Below are positions 46,590 through 54,838 of a stretch of DNA of 64,000 nt, in pieces. Every line of letters begins with the position of its first letter. The stretch's first letter is position 1. This DNA comes from Mojavia pulchra JT2-VF2. Lineage in GTDB: Bacteria > Cyanobacteriota > Cyanobacteriia > Cyanobacteriales > Nostocaceae. The notes under the pieces are model-generated. The model saw only the letters and a list, made by a program, of their open reading frames with translations, made no database searches and was not told the origin of the DNA. The stretch lies in the NCBI GenBank assembly GCA_019359325.1, contig JAHHHN010000007.1:124001-188000 (forward strand). The letters are read 5' to 3'. Made by a program: the position numbers and the translations under genes.

Positions 46590-48302
46590 ATGCAGATTCC
46601 CCGGACATTCAATGATATCCGCTTGTGGCTGCTTACTCGCTTAGTGATTAATGGCTTTTGTCAAGCAGCGGCCACATTAGCCAATGCGTTTTTGGTAGAA
46701 CTAGCCTTTGACAAATTAATTACAAACACCGATCCTAGCATTAATTTAAAGTTTTGGGAAATTGGTCTGGGTTTGGCGGCGGCAGCTGTTGTTGTTGCCT
46801 TACTCCGGATCGTGGAACGCACTGATGCTGAAAGCATTGGTCAAGAATACGTCTACGAAATCCGCATGATTTTGTACGAACGTTTAATGAACCTTTCCCC
46901 TCGCGCTCTCCAAAGTCGCAGTCAAGGCGGAGTGATGCTACGGTTTGTCAGTGATTTAAGTGCTATCCGTCAGTGGGTAAGCTTGGGATTAGCACGGTTA
47001 GTAGTAGCAACTACTACAACAGTAGCATCATTATTTGCTTTGTCATTTGTAAATGTGCGTTTGGCTGTAACAGTTGCCGTAGTTTTAGTGATTGGAGCCT
47101 TAATTGCATTCAGGTTGAGTGGGCGAATGCGGACTGCCGCCAATGAGGCTCGAAATCGTCTGAGTAGACTAGCGGGAAATGTTAATGAAAAAGTAGCCGC
47201 GAACGCAGTTGTGCAAGTTTTTGGGCAGTCTCAGCGCGAGAAAAGGCGTATTGCTCGCCAATGTCGCGATTTAGAACGGGCAATGGTAGATCGGGCGGTA
47301 GTAGCTGGCCAAATGCAAGGTATTACCGAAGCAACTACGGCGATCGCTTCTGGCGCTACTCTGTTAATGGGAGCGTTAGAAGTAGCAGCCGGTCGCACTA
47401 CTCCCGGAACTGTGGTTGCTGCCATGTCAATTGTCAGTTTTTTAATGCCGCGTTTGCGGGATTTGGGTAAAGTCCAAGAATACTGGCACAACTCACGGGT
47501 AGCACTGACAAAGATTAAACAATTTCTTGCTATTCCCGCGATGGTAACCGAACTGCCCAATGCACCTGATTTGCAGATGGGGCCAGGATGTTTAGAGTTT
47601 GATGGTGTTAGTCTCAAAGGAGCATTACATAATATAAGTGCGATCGCTTTTCCTGGTGAAATTGTCGCCATAGTCGGCCCCAATGGTGCTGGTAAATCAA
47701 CACTACTTTCTTTAGCTGCACGCCTGATTGACCCCAATCGAGGCGTAATTCGTTTAGATGGACAAGACTTAGCAAAATACAGTTTAAAATCTGTCAGACG
47801 AGCAATTGGCATGGCAGCATTAGATTTACCACTACTACGGGGAACTGTTGGCAAAAATCTCCGCTATCGTTGGCGAGATGCGCCCATTGAGGAAATTACC
47901 AGAGTTTGGCAATTGTGTGGCATTGATGAAATGCTAGCAGAACTGCCAGAAGGAGAAAAAACCAGAATTTCCGAAGGTGGCAAAGGCTTATCAGCAGGAC
48001 AACGCCAAAGGATTGCACTAGCAAGGGCAATTTTAGGCAACCCTCCCGTCTTACTACTTGATGAAGTCGATGCTAACCTAGATGCCCAAGCCGTTTCTGT
48101 TGTAGATCGAGTGCTTGCAGAATATCAAGGCACAGTTTTACTAATTACTCACCGCAAAGAACGCCTAGCCGCAGCCGATGCAATTTGGTACTTAGAAGCC
48201 GGTCGGCTAGTGGAAGCTGGAGCCACTAAAGAATTATTAGCAAAAGATGGGCCTACTAGTCGCCTGTTTTCATCTCAAACAGAAGATGTGTTGTCTTCAT
48301 GA
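46590..48302 (+). CDS. ABC exporter (permease and ATPase in one chain)
   Basis: A 570-residue half-exporter. The N-terminal ~320 residues have about six membrane segments of the ABC type I exporter fold. The ATPase has Walker A GPNGAGKST (near 363), signature LSAGQRQR (near 467), Walker B VLLLDEVDANLD and H-loop THR. The signature has Ala in place of the second Gly, still within the family range. Exporters of this type act as dimers on lipids, peptides or drugs. The Leu/Ala-rich transmembrane part has no substrate clue. STRR sequence (46445-46560) separates it from the DUF1611 gene. Confidence 0.9.
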   Translation: MQIPRTFNDIRLWLLTRLVINGFCQAAATLANAFLVELAFDKLITNTDPSINLKFWEIGLGLAAAAVVVALLRIVERTDAESIGQEYVYEIRMILYERLMNLSPRALQSRSQGGVMLRFVSDLSAIRQWVSLGLARLVVATTTTVASLFALSFVNVRLAVTVAVVLVIGALIAFRLSGRMRTAANEARNRLSRLAGNVNEKVAANAVVQVFGQSQREKRRIARQCRDLERAMVDRAVVAGQMQGITEATTAIASGATLLMGALEVAAGRTTPGTVVAAMSIVSFLMPRLRDLGKVQEYWHNSRVALTKIKQFLAIPAMVTELPNAPDLQMGPGCLEFDGVSLKGALHNISAIAFPGEIVAIVGPNGAGKSTLLSLAARLIDPNRGVIRLDGQDLAKYSLKSVRRAIGMAALDLPLLRGTVGKNLRYRWRDAPIEEITRVWQLCGIDEMLAELPEGEKTRISEGGKGLSAGQRQRIALARAILGNPPVLLLDEVDANLDAQAVSVVDRVLAEYQGTVLLITHRKERLAAADAIWYLEAGRLVEAGATKELLAKDGPTSRLFSSQTEDVLSS

Positions 48303-48359
48303 GGAAGGGGATGAGGGAGATGAGGGGGATGAGGAAGAATAACAAATAACAAATGACAA

Positions 48360-48707
48360 ATGTTCAAGGAATTTCCTGTGGTGATGAATTGGGTTGAGGA
48401 GTTTGTTGCGGAGATAGGCGGAGAACTAGGCAGAGTTAACATTGTCAGGTTAGCGCCCAAAGGAAGAGTTTACAGTCACATTGACCACGGTGAATATTAT
48501 AGATTGCGCGATCGCTATCATCTTGTACTCCAAAGCCAATCAGGTAGTTGGATGAAATGCGGCAGTGAAGAAGCTGTGATGCATAAAGGTGAATTGTGGT
48601 GGTTTGACAATAAACAACCCCATGAAGCTTTTAATCCTTCTGAGCAATGGCGGATTCACATCATCTTTAATGTGCTGCCGGAAGTTCCTATTAGCCAATC
48701 AATTTAG
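48360..48707 (+). CDS. Aspartyl/asparaginyl beta-hydroxylase-like protein
   Basis: A 115-residue cupin-fold protein resembling the Asp/Asn hydroxylase family of iron/2-oxoglutarate dioxygenases. The metal triad is visible as HID (in YSHIDHGEYYRLRDRYHLVL) and a distal His in DNKQPHEAFNPS, with WRIHIIF as the 2-oxoglutarate-binding strand. The length is short but covers the core. It overlaps no gene and ends 2 bp before the porin ATG, so translation may be coupled. Target unknown. Confidence 0.75.
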   Translation: MFKEFPVVMNWVEEFVAEIGGELGRVNIVRLAPKGRVYSHIDHGEYYRLRDRYHLVLQSQSGSWMKCGSEEAVMHKGELWWFDNKQPHEAFNPSEQWRIHIIFNVLPEVPISQSI

Positions 48708-48709
48708 GG

Positions 48710-50275
48710 ATGAATGTCTCACGCAAAGGAAAAAATATCCTGCGTTTATGCAAATCTCTGGCTGCTCTTGGTGCTATTTTACTATTGTCAAATTCATCCT
48801 TGGCGGCTGAAACTGAAAATGATGAAAAATCTCTTTTCCATGCTTTAAAAAATACAACTTCTGTTTCGCAGTTATCAGATATAAAATTTACAGATTGGTC
48901 ATTTCAAACATTGCAATCTCTGGGGAAACGCTACGGTTGCAATGTTGATTTTCATAGCTTATATAAAGGTAACTCTATTCTCACACGACATGCATTTGCT
49001 ATCGCTTTAAACACGTGCTTGTTACAGCTTAATCAACTAATAAACGCTGATAAGGCGGTAGTGAATCAAGATGATTTAGAGACTTTGAACAGGTTGCAAA
49101 GGGAATTTGCTACAGAATTAGCTTCCTGGCAACGCCGGGTGGATACTTTAGAAGTACAAACGGCTCAATTGCAAGCACAACAGTTTGCCCCGACTACCAA
49201 GTTAACAGGAGAAGCCATCTTTGCAGTTACGGGAGCATTTGGTGGGAAGAAAAGCGATCGCAATACCAAACCCATAGACAATAATATTGTCTTGCATAAC
49301 CGTGTGCGTTTAAACTTTGATAGTAGCTTTAGCGGCAAAGACCGTCTGAGAGTTCGTTTGCAAGCTGCCAATATCTCTAGCCTAGAAAAAGCCACAGGTA
49401 CAGACATGGCTCGTTTAGGGTTTGAGAGTGATAATGAGAATGATCTAAAAATCAGCCGCTTAGAATATAGCTTTCCTGTAGGTAAACAAGCTAGAGCTTC
49501 GATTGGAGCTATTGGTAGTGAACTAAGTGATTTTGCTGATACAGTCAATCCTTTTTTTATTAGTAGCAGTCGTGGTGCTATCTCCCGCTTTGGCAGATAC
49601 AATCCGATTTACCGCCAAAGTACTGGTACAGGTATAGGTATAGATTATGCACTTAGCAAAGATGTTAATTTCAGTTTTGGTTATATCGCTGACAATGCGA
49701 ATAATCCACGAGTAGGAATTAGTAAAAGTCCTTATGGGGCAATTTTTCAGCTAACCCTTAAACCTGTGGACAATTCTAAAATTGGTCTAACTTATGTCAG
49801 GTCTTATAATAACTTGAACACAGGAACAGGTAGTGAACTTGCTAATGATCCTTTTAATGATAGAAGTGACAGTATCACTGCAAATTCTTACGGAATAGAA
49901 ACGTCTCTAAGACTGAGCCGTCGTTTAACTATAGGTGGTTGGGTAGGTTTGACAAAAGCTACCGCCGAAGATATTACAGGTAAACCCAGCGCCAGTATTT
50001 TTAACTATGCCATAACTTTAGCCTTTCCAGATTTGGGAAAAAAAGGTAACTTGGCAGGTATAATCATCGGGCAGCCACCAAAAGTTATCAGTAACGATTT
50101 TGCTAAAAAGTATCAAGATGAAGCTACATCTTGGCATTTAGAATTTTTATACCGCTTCCAAGTTAATGAAAATATTGCTATTACACCTGGGTTATTAATA
50201 GCCACTAATCCTGAGCACAAACATAATAGCGATACAGTTTATGTTGGCACAATTAGAACTACGTTTTCCTTCTAG
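48710..50275 (+). CDS. Outer-membrane porin (cyanobacterial OprB/iron-uptake porin type)
   Basis: A 521-residue porin. A signal peptide (about 1-32, ending SNSSLAA) is followed by an SLH-like domain (ISDIKFTDWSFQTLQSLGKRY type), a coiled coil (about 125-155) that spans the periplasm, and an OprB barrel from about 165 to the end with a terminal Phe (TTFSF). This layout is standard for cyanobacterial outer-membrane porins and passes small solutes or iron. It is the last gene before the DUF2278-like tail and the convergent xisF. Confidence 0.92.
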   Translation: MNVSRKGKNILRLCKSLAALGAILLLSNSSLAAETENDEKSLFHALKNTTSVSQLSDIKFTDWSFQTLQSLGKRYGCNVDFHSLYKGNSILTRHAFAIALNTCLLQLNQLINADKAVVNQDDLETLNRLQREFATELASWQRRVDTLEVQTAQLQAQQFAPTTKLTGEAIFAVTGAFGGKKSDRNTKPIDNNIVLHNRVRLNFDSSFSGKDRLRVRLQAANISSLEKATGTDMARLGFESDNENDLKISRLEYSFPVGKQARASIGAIGSELSDFADTVNPFFISSSRGAISRFGRYNPIYRQSTGTGIGIDYALSKDVNFSFGYIADNANNPRVGISKSPYGAIFQLTLKPVDNSKIGLTYVRSYNNLNTGTGSELANDPFNDRSDSITANSYGIETSLRLSRRLTIGGWVGLTKATAEDITGKPSASIFNYAITLAFPDLGKKGNLAGIIIGQPPKVISNDFAKKYQDEATSWHLEFLYRFQVNENIAITPGLLIATNPEHKHNSDTVYVGTIRTTFSF

Positions 50276-50281
50276 CTGCAC

Positions 50282-50400
50282 TGGTGAATCCAATGGGAGC
50301 TGATCCAGGCACGGAGACCGTGACAGTGATGAATTTTTCGCCGGATGTGCTAGATCTAAATGGCTGGGCATTGGCGGATAGACAGAAGCGGAAGTCTCCT
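50282..50400 (+). pseudogene. Fragment of a DUF2278/lamin-tail protein
   Basis: Directly after the porin stop, one frame reads NPMGADPGTETVTVMNFSPD and LDLNGWALADRQ, which resembles the C-terminal lamin-tail part of DUF2278 proteins. The N-terminal part of the gene is missing, and the DNA then runs into the xisF 3' end. A remnant, probably left at a recombination edge. Confidence 0.55.
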
Positions 50401-50442
50401 TTGCGCGATATTCGCTTCAAAGTAGTCCAAAAACAAAACCGT

Positions 50443-51987
50443 CTAGTAACGATACTCAATGGCTGTCACGAAGTTACCATCTACGCAGATTTTTTTAACG
50501 CAGCCATTGAGGATTGCTCTTTTATCTTGAGCATTAAGTCCTTGCCAGTAACTTTTATTAGCAAAAGCGCGTATAATGCGTTCCTTAGCAATCAAGGATT
50601 CTCTGGATGCATTATTGATTGCTCCCAGTGCGATCGCAATCTGTTCTTTGAGGTCATTTTTTATTTGTTCGATTGCTGAACTTGGTGGCAAGGTTTCCAG
50701 ATTATTCAGCGATGCGCGGAGAGTTTTGACTTCTGGGGGTTCCTCTACAATAGGTGGCTCATCTGTTTCTACCAAGTTTGCTAACCGTTCGGCTTCTTGT
50801 GCTAATAAATCCACCACTTGAATATCTAATATTTTTGATGAAATCATATTTTTATTGCTACAGTTACCAGCTTTATACAAACGGCACTGAAAATAATAGA
50901 TAGCTTGCCCATCCTTATTTACCCGTTTTGCATGGCGTGTCATTGAACCGGAGCAATGAGCGCATTTGATTAAATTAGAAAATGGATTCACTTCGTTATC
51001 TTCTCTTGAAGCCCATCGGTTATGGCGATTACCTCGGATAATTTGTTTTATTTGTTCGTGTTCAGTACAGGTAATGATTGCCTCATCATCATGGGTTCCC
51101 CATTTTACCTTCCACTCGTCAAAGTGTTTTCGCTTGCCCTTTGATTTAACGTAAGTATCAAAAGGTAAGCCTCCTGCGTAAACAGGATTGACTAATAATG
51201 CTTTTAAGCCTGGTATTGACCATCTCAGCCCAGACCAAGGATAACGCAAGGGGTGGTTAGCTTTATTTGGTGTAAATACAATTGTATCTAAGTCGTCGTC
51301 GCTGATAATCCGTGAACTTGTTTCTGACTTGTTCCAATCAAAAGCTTTTGTTTCTATCCCAAAATCTGAGTGCAATTTACGAACAGTAGCAGCAACTGAA
51401 CCGCACTCAAAAAAAGTGTTAAAAATATACCGAGCTACGTCAGATACAGTCAATTCTCTTCGTTCTGCTAACAAACAAACGCATGGTGAATCATCACGGA
51501 CATATTTATCTTTGTGGATACGGTATCCCAATGGGGCAACTCGGTGACTTTTCCCTTGGTCTATCCGATGACGACGTTCACTTTTTAATCGCTCTGTTAC
51601 CATTCTTACCTCAAATTTGGCAGCGGCAAGCAACATATCAATCGTTAATTCCCCGCCAAGACTATCTGGGTCAACTCCTTGATCTAGGGCTATTAGTTTA
51701 ATTCCTTTGGAACGCAATACTTCCAACAATGAATAAAACAAACGCGATGATGAGCCGATCCGATCAATCCGGGTAAATTGCAGAGATATTACCTTACCCT
51801 TTGCAGATGTCTTCAAGTCATTAATTAATTGTTGTAGCCCTTCTCTGACTTCGGTTGTCCGTGATTGAATATCCCAGTATACTTTTGAACATCCAGCATT
51901 CTGCAAGCGTTCTATTTGCTTACGCAACGCACCTTTATCTGTTTGCTGCTCCTCACCGCTGACTCTTGCGTAACCCCAACTTTCCAT
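50443..51987 (-). CDS. xisF: Site-specific serine recombinase XisF
   Basis: Large serine recombinase that excises the fdxN element. The 514 residues begin MESWGYARVSGEEQ, with catalytic Ser10; the resolvase domain includes RIDRIGSSSRLFYSLLEVLR and LDQGVDPDSLGGELTIDMLL. A recombinase domain follows, with a zinc-ribbon (CAHCSGSMT, then QCRLYKAGNC) and a C-terminal coiled-coil region to TAIEYRY. The length equals that of Anabaena XisF. A TTG-started reading adds six residues; the ATG is preferred by homology. It is convergent with the porin, and its start is only 48 bp from the TATTC repeat, so its promoter overlaps the attachment arm. Confidence 0.96.
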   Translation of the reverse strand: MESWGYARVSGEEQQTDKGALRKQIERLQNAGCSKVYWDIQSRTTEVREGLQQLINDLKTSAKGKVISLQFTRIDRIGSSSRLFYSLLEVLRSKGIKLIALDQGVDPDSLGGELTIDMLLAAAKFEVRMVTERLKSERRHRIDQGKSHRVAPLGYRIHKDKYVRDDSPCVCLLAERRELTVSDVARYIFNTFFECGSVAATVRKLHSDFGIETKAFDWNKSETSSRIISDDDLDTIVFTPNKANHPLRYPWSGLRWSIPGLKALLVNPVYAGGLPFDTYVKSKGKRKHFDEWKVKWGTHDDEAIITCTEHEQIKQIIRGNRHNRWASREDNEVNPFSNLIKCAHCSGSMTRHAKRVNKDGQAIYYFQCRLYKAGNCSNKNMISSKILDIQVVDLLAQEAERLANLVETDEPPIVEEPPEVKTLRASLNNLETLPPSSAIEQIKNDLKEQIAIALGAINNASRESLIAKERIIRAFANKSYWQGLNAQDKRAILNGCVKKICVDGNFVTAIEYRY

Positions 51988-52010
51988 AAGAACGCATAGA
52001 CACAACCTTT

Positions 52011-52039
52011 ATTATATTTGATAGTGGATACTTCTATTC
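52011..52039 (-). promoter_or_regulatory. Candidate xisF promoter overlapping the attachment arm
   Basis: On the minus strand TATAAT (52011-52016) lies directly beside the arm ACTATCAAA, and TTGAAT near the core lies 19 bp further up and could serve as a -35 box. Spacing is slightly long. If real, XisF bound at the arm would block its own promoter. This is inference from motifs. Confidence 0.4.
52017..52039 (-). other. Right attachment site of the fdxN element
   Basis: TTTGATAGT (52017-52025), five bases, CTTC (52031-52034), then core TATTC (52035-52039). It is the inverted counterpart of the left arm (GAAG-N5-ACTATCAAA). Confidence 0.8.
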
Positions 52040-52097
52040 AAGGAAATTCTCTGAGCAGTTGCAAAAGCGTCAACCCCAGATGAAGTATGAAGGATAA
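52035..52097 (+). CDS. fdxN: FdxN 3' part (C-terminus, joined by excision)
   Basis: From TATTC the frame continues as Tyr-Ser-RKFSEQLQKRQPQMKYEG and stops with TAA at 52095-52097. This is the missing C-terminus of the ferredoxin whose first 98 codons lie at 11788-12080. It has no start of its own and becomes coding only after excision. Confidence 0.95.
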   Translation, partial: YSRKFSEQLQKRQPQMKYEG

Positions 52098-52152
52098 ATT
52101 ATGAATTATGAAGTATTAAACCTCGAATTTCAAGCTTTACACTTCAAAGTTT

Positions 52153-52362
52153 GAGCTTAAAACCTGAAACTTCGAGCTTAAAACCTGAAACTTCGAGCTT
52201 AAAACCTGAAACTTCAAGCTTAAAACCTGAAACTTCAAGCTTGGAACCTGAAACTTCAAGCTTGGAACCTGAAACTTCAAGCTTTGAACCTGAAACTTCG
52301 AGCTTAAAACCTGAAACTTCAAGCTTTGAACCTGAAACTTCGAGCTTTGAACCTGAAACTTC
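52153..52362. repeat. Tandem array of ten 21-bp units upstream of nifS
   Basis: Ten units of GAGCTTAAAACCTGAAACTTC type with small variants, with complementary ATGAATT-type STRR arms at both sides (about 52085-52120 and 52366-52400) that could pair into a large hairpin. In the excised genome this array lies between fdxN and nifS. The period is a multiple of three, so an open frame (SLKPETS repeats) runs through it; it is unlikely to be a gene. Confidence 0.88.
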
Positions 52363-52412
52363 GAGCTTTATACTTCATCCTTCATCATTCATAATTCATA
52401 ATCTTAGAACCA

Positions 52413-53621
52413 ATGCAAAGCAACTGCATTTATCTCGATAATAATGCCACCACTAAGGTAGACCCAGAAGTTGTAGAGGCGATGCTGCCCTACTTAACTG
52501 AATATTACGGCAATCCCTCTAGTATGCACACCTTTGGTGGACAAGTTGGCAAAGCGGTAAAAACAGCAAGAGAACAACTTGCAGCCCTTCTGGGAGCAGA
52601 TGAATCGGAAATTGTTTACACCAGTTGCGGAACTGAAGGCGATAACGCCGCAATTCGCGCCGCACTGTTGGCGCAACCAGAAAAGCGACACATTATTACT
52701 ACCCAAGTTGAACACCCAGCAGTACTTAATGTCTGCAAACAATTAGAAACCCAAGGTTATAGTGTTACTTATCTTTCGGTAAATGGTCAGGGGCAAATAG
52801 ATCTAAATGAACTAGAAGCTTCCTTGACGGGTAACACCGCCTTGGTGACAATTATGTATGCCAATAACGAAACCGGCGTGGTTTTCCCAATCGAGCAGAT
52901 TGGATTGCGGGTGAAAGAGCATGGTGCTTTGTTCCACGTAGATGCGGTGCAAGCAGTGGGAAAAATCCCATTGAATATGAAGAATAGCACCGTAGATATG
53001 TTAACCCTATCCGGCCACAAAATTCACGCACCCAAAGGAATAGGCGCTTTGTATGTACGGCGCGGGGTGAGATTCCGTCCCTTCCTCATTGGGGGACACC
53101 AAGAACGTGGACGCCGTGCAGGGACAGAAAACGTTCCAGCAATTATTGCTCTAGGCAAAGCTGCCGAACTGGAACTGTTACATTTAGAAGAAGCGACTAA
53201 GAGAGAAAAAAGGCTGCGCGATCGCCTAGAAAAAACCTTACTCGCCAAGATTCCTAACTGCGAAGTAAACGGAGATCCTACGCAGAGATTGCCAAACACC
53301 ACCAACATTGGCTTCAAGTATATCGAAGGTGAAGCCATCTTACTCTCGTTGAACAAATACGGTATCTGTGCTTCATCTGGTTCTGCTTGCACCTCTGGCT
53401 CTTTGGAACCCTCCCATGTATTACGGGCAATGGGCTTACCCTACACCACCTTGCACGGTTCCATCCGCTTCAGCCTCTGTCGCTACACCACAGACGCAGA
53501 AATCGATCAAGTAATTGCGGTTATGCCTGAAATTGTAGAACGTTTGCGCGCCCTTTCACCCTTCAAAAATGACGAAGCGGGTTGGCTGCAAGCGCAGGAA
53601 CAAACATTGGCTCATCGCTAG
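52413..53621 (+). CDS. nifS: Cysteine desulfurase NifS
   Basis: PLP enzyme that takes sulfur from cysteine and hands it to NifU for Fe-S clusters of nitrogenase. The 402 residues carry the PLP lysine Lys203 in LSGHKIHAPKG and the catalytic Cys326 in SSGSACTSGS. Full family length. The ATG at MQSNCIYLDNNATT is the standard N-terminus. Cut off from nifB by the element; its transcription in heterocysts should depend on excision unless it has its own promoter in the repeat array. nifU follows after a 111-bp STRR spacer. Confidence 0.98.
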   Translation: MQSNCIYLDNNATTKVDPEVVEAMLPYLTEYYGNPSSMHTFGGQVGKAVKTAREQLAALLGADESEIVYTSCGTEGDNAAIRAALLAQPEKRHIITTQVEHPAVLNVCKQLETQGYSVTYLSVNGQGQIDLNELEASLTGNTALVTIMYANNETGVVFPIEQIGLRVKEHGALFHVDAVQAVGKIPLNMKNSTVDMLTLSGHKIHAPKGIGALYVRRGVRFRPFLIGGHQERGRRAGTENVPAIIALGKAAELELLHLEEATKREKRLRDRLEKTLLAKIPNCEVNGDPTQRLPNTTNIGFKYIEGEAILLSLNKYGICASSGSACTSGSLEPSHVLRAMGLPYTTLHGSIRFSLCRYTTDAEIDQVIAVMPEIVERLRALSPFKNDEAGWLQAQEQTLAHR

Positions 53622-53732
53622 GGATTAGGGATTAGGGACTGGGAAAAGTTTTCTTAATACCCAATACCCAGTACCCAATCCCTGATACCCAATCCCCACT
53701 CAAAACTCATCACTCAGCACTCGGAACTTAAT
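53622..53732. repeat. STRR hairpin between nifS and nifU
   Basis: GGGATTAGGGACTGGG heptamers face CCCAATACCCAGTACCC heptamers, so a hairpin can form in the transcript, as between nifB and fdxN. CACTCAG-type heptamers follow. Confidence 0.8.
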
Positions 53733-54647
53733 ATGTGGGACTACACAGATAAAGTATTAGAATTGTTTTACAATCCCAAGAATCAGGGAGCAATTGAAGA
53801 AGCTGATGAATCTGGGGTGAAGGTAGCAACTGGAGAGGTAGGTAGCATTGCTTGTGGTGATGCTCTGAGACTGCACCTGAAAGTTGAAGTCGCCAGCGAT
53901 AAGATTCTCGATGCTCGCTTTCAAACTTTTGGCTGCACTAGTGCGATCGCATCTTCCAGCGCCCTCACTGAAATGATCAAGGGTTTAACTTTAGATGAAG
54001 CCCTGAATGTGTCCAATAAAGACATTGCAGAGTACTTGGGTGGATTGCCAGAAGCTAAGATGCATTGCTCTGTCATGGGGCAAGAAGCGCTAGAAGCCGC
54101 AATTTATAATTATCGTGGCATTCCCCTAGCCACCCATGATGACGATGATGAAGGAGCGCTCATTTGTAGTTGCTTTGGTATCAGCGAATCCAAGATTCGG
54201 CGCGTGATTCTGGAAAATAACCTCACTGATGCCGAGCAGGTAACAAACTACGTCAAAGCTGGTGGCGGATGCGGTTCTTGTCTGGCAAACATTGATGATA
54301 TTATTAAAGATGTACAGAAACAATCCGTCATACCTGCACTCAACAACTATGGCGTGACAGTTGCAACAGATATTGTTACTGCTAAACAGCAATCACAGCG
54401 CACATTGACCAACGTGCAAAAAATTGCACTGATTCAAAAGGTATTAGATGAAGAAGTCAGACCCGTTCTGATTGCTGATGGTGGCGATGTGGAACTGTAC
54501 GATGTAGATGGCGATCGCGTTAAGGTTCTGCTGCAAGGAGCTTGTGGTTCTTGTTCTAGCAGTACAGCAACACTGAAAATAGCTATAGAAGCGAGGTTGC
54601 AAGATCGCGTCAGCAAGAATCTGATAGTCGAAGCGGTTGAACCATAA
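53733..54647 (+). CDS. nifU: Fe-S cluster scaffold NifU
   Basis: Modular scaffold on which NifS-derived sulfur and iron form clusters for nitrogenase. The N-terminal IscU-like domain has Cys41, Cys68 and Cys112; a central [2Fe-2S] domain has Cys145, Cys147, Cys180 and Cys183 (ICSCFGIS, GGGCGSC); the C-terminal NFU domain has GACGSCSSS (Cys271 and Cys274). All conserved cysteines are present in 304 residues. The start is a plain ATG after an AT-rich STRR spacer, without a clear ribosome site. The glbN gene follows. Confidence 0.98.
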   Translation: MWDYTDKVLELFYNPKNQGAIEEADESGVKVATGEVGSIACGDALRLHLKVEVASDKILDARFQTFGCTSAIASSSALTEMIKGLTLDEALNVSNKDIAEYLGGLPEAKMHCSVMGQEALEAAIYNYRGIPLATHDDDDEGALICSCFGISESKIRRVILENNLTDAEQVTNYVKAGGGCGSCLANIDDIIKDVQKQSVIPALNNYGVTVATDIVTAKQQSQRTLTNVQKIALIQKVLDEEVRPVLIADGGDVELYDVDGDRVKVLLQGACGSCSSSTATLKIAIEARLQDRVSKNLIVEAVEP

Positions 54648-54838
54648 CTCTAGATTTTACGCACTGCACAAATACACCCTAATGTGCATCAGCCAAGACA
54701 CAGATAGGATTTGACCGACAAAATGTCTTCCCATCAATGCTTCAATCCTACTGACAACAGACAGCTAAAGCACATAGGCAAGTATTAAACGCCTAATTGC
54801 GAATTCCATAATCCAACTCGCTTCAAAGGAATAAGGAT

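Larger units (their letters stand above)
12076..52039. mobile_element. fdxN element (developmentally excised), 39,959 bp repeat to repeat
   Basis: Bounded by TATTC at 12076-12080 and 52035-52039 (extended match TATTCAA). The left copy lies in codons for Tyr-Ser of FdxN, and the right copy is followed by an in-frame FdxN C-terminus, so precise deletion of one repeat plus the interior rebuilds the gene. The element encodes its own large serine recombinase, XisF, whose start lies 48 bp from the right repeat. In Anabaena 7120 the homologous element is about 55-60 kb and is removed in heterocysts. Here it carries roughly 20 cargo genes: an IS5-type insertion, lipid, RTX, two-component and transport blocks, plus several MITE-like repeats. 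No xisH or xisI was recognised. Confidence 0.97.

Noticed and set aside
50284-50679. 131-residue plus-strand frame opposite the xisF 3' end
   Set aside because: Only the first ~40 residues resemble a DUF2278 tail; the rest is antisense to xisF.
52137-52441. Open frames with SLKPETS-type repeats before nifS
   Set aside because: By-product of the 21-bp array; the nifS start lies at its end in another frame.
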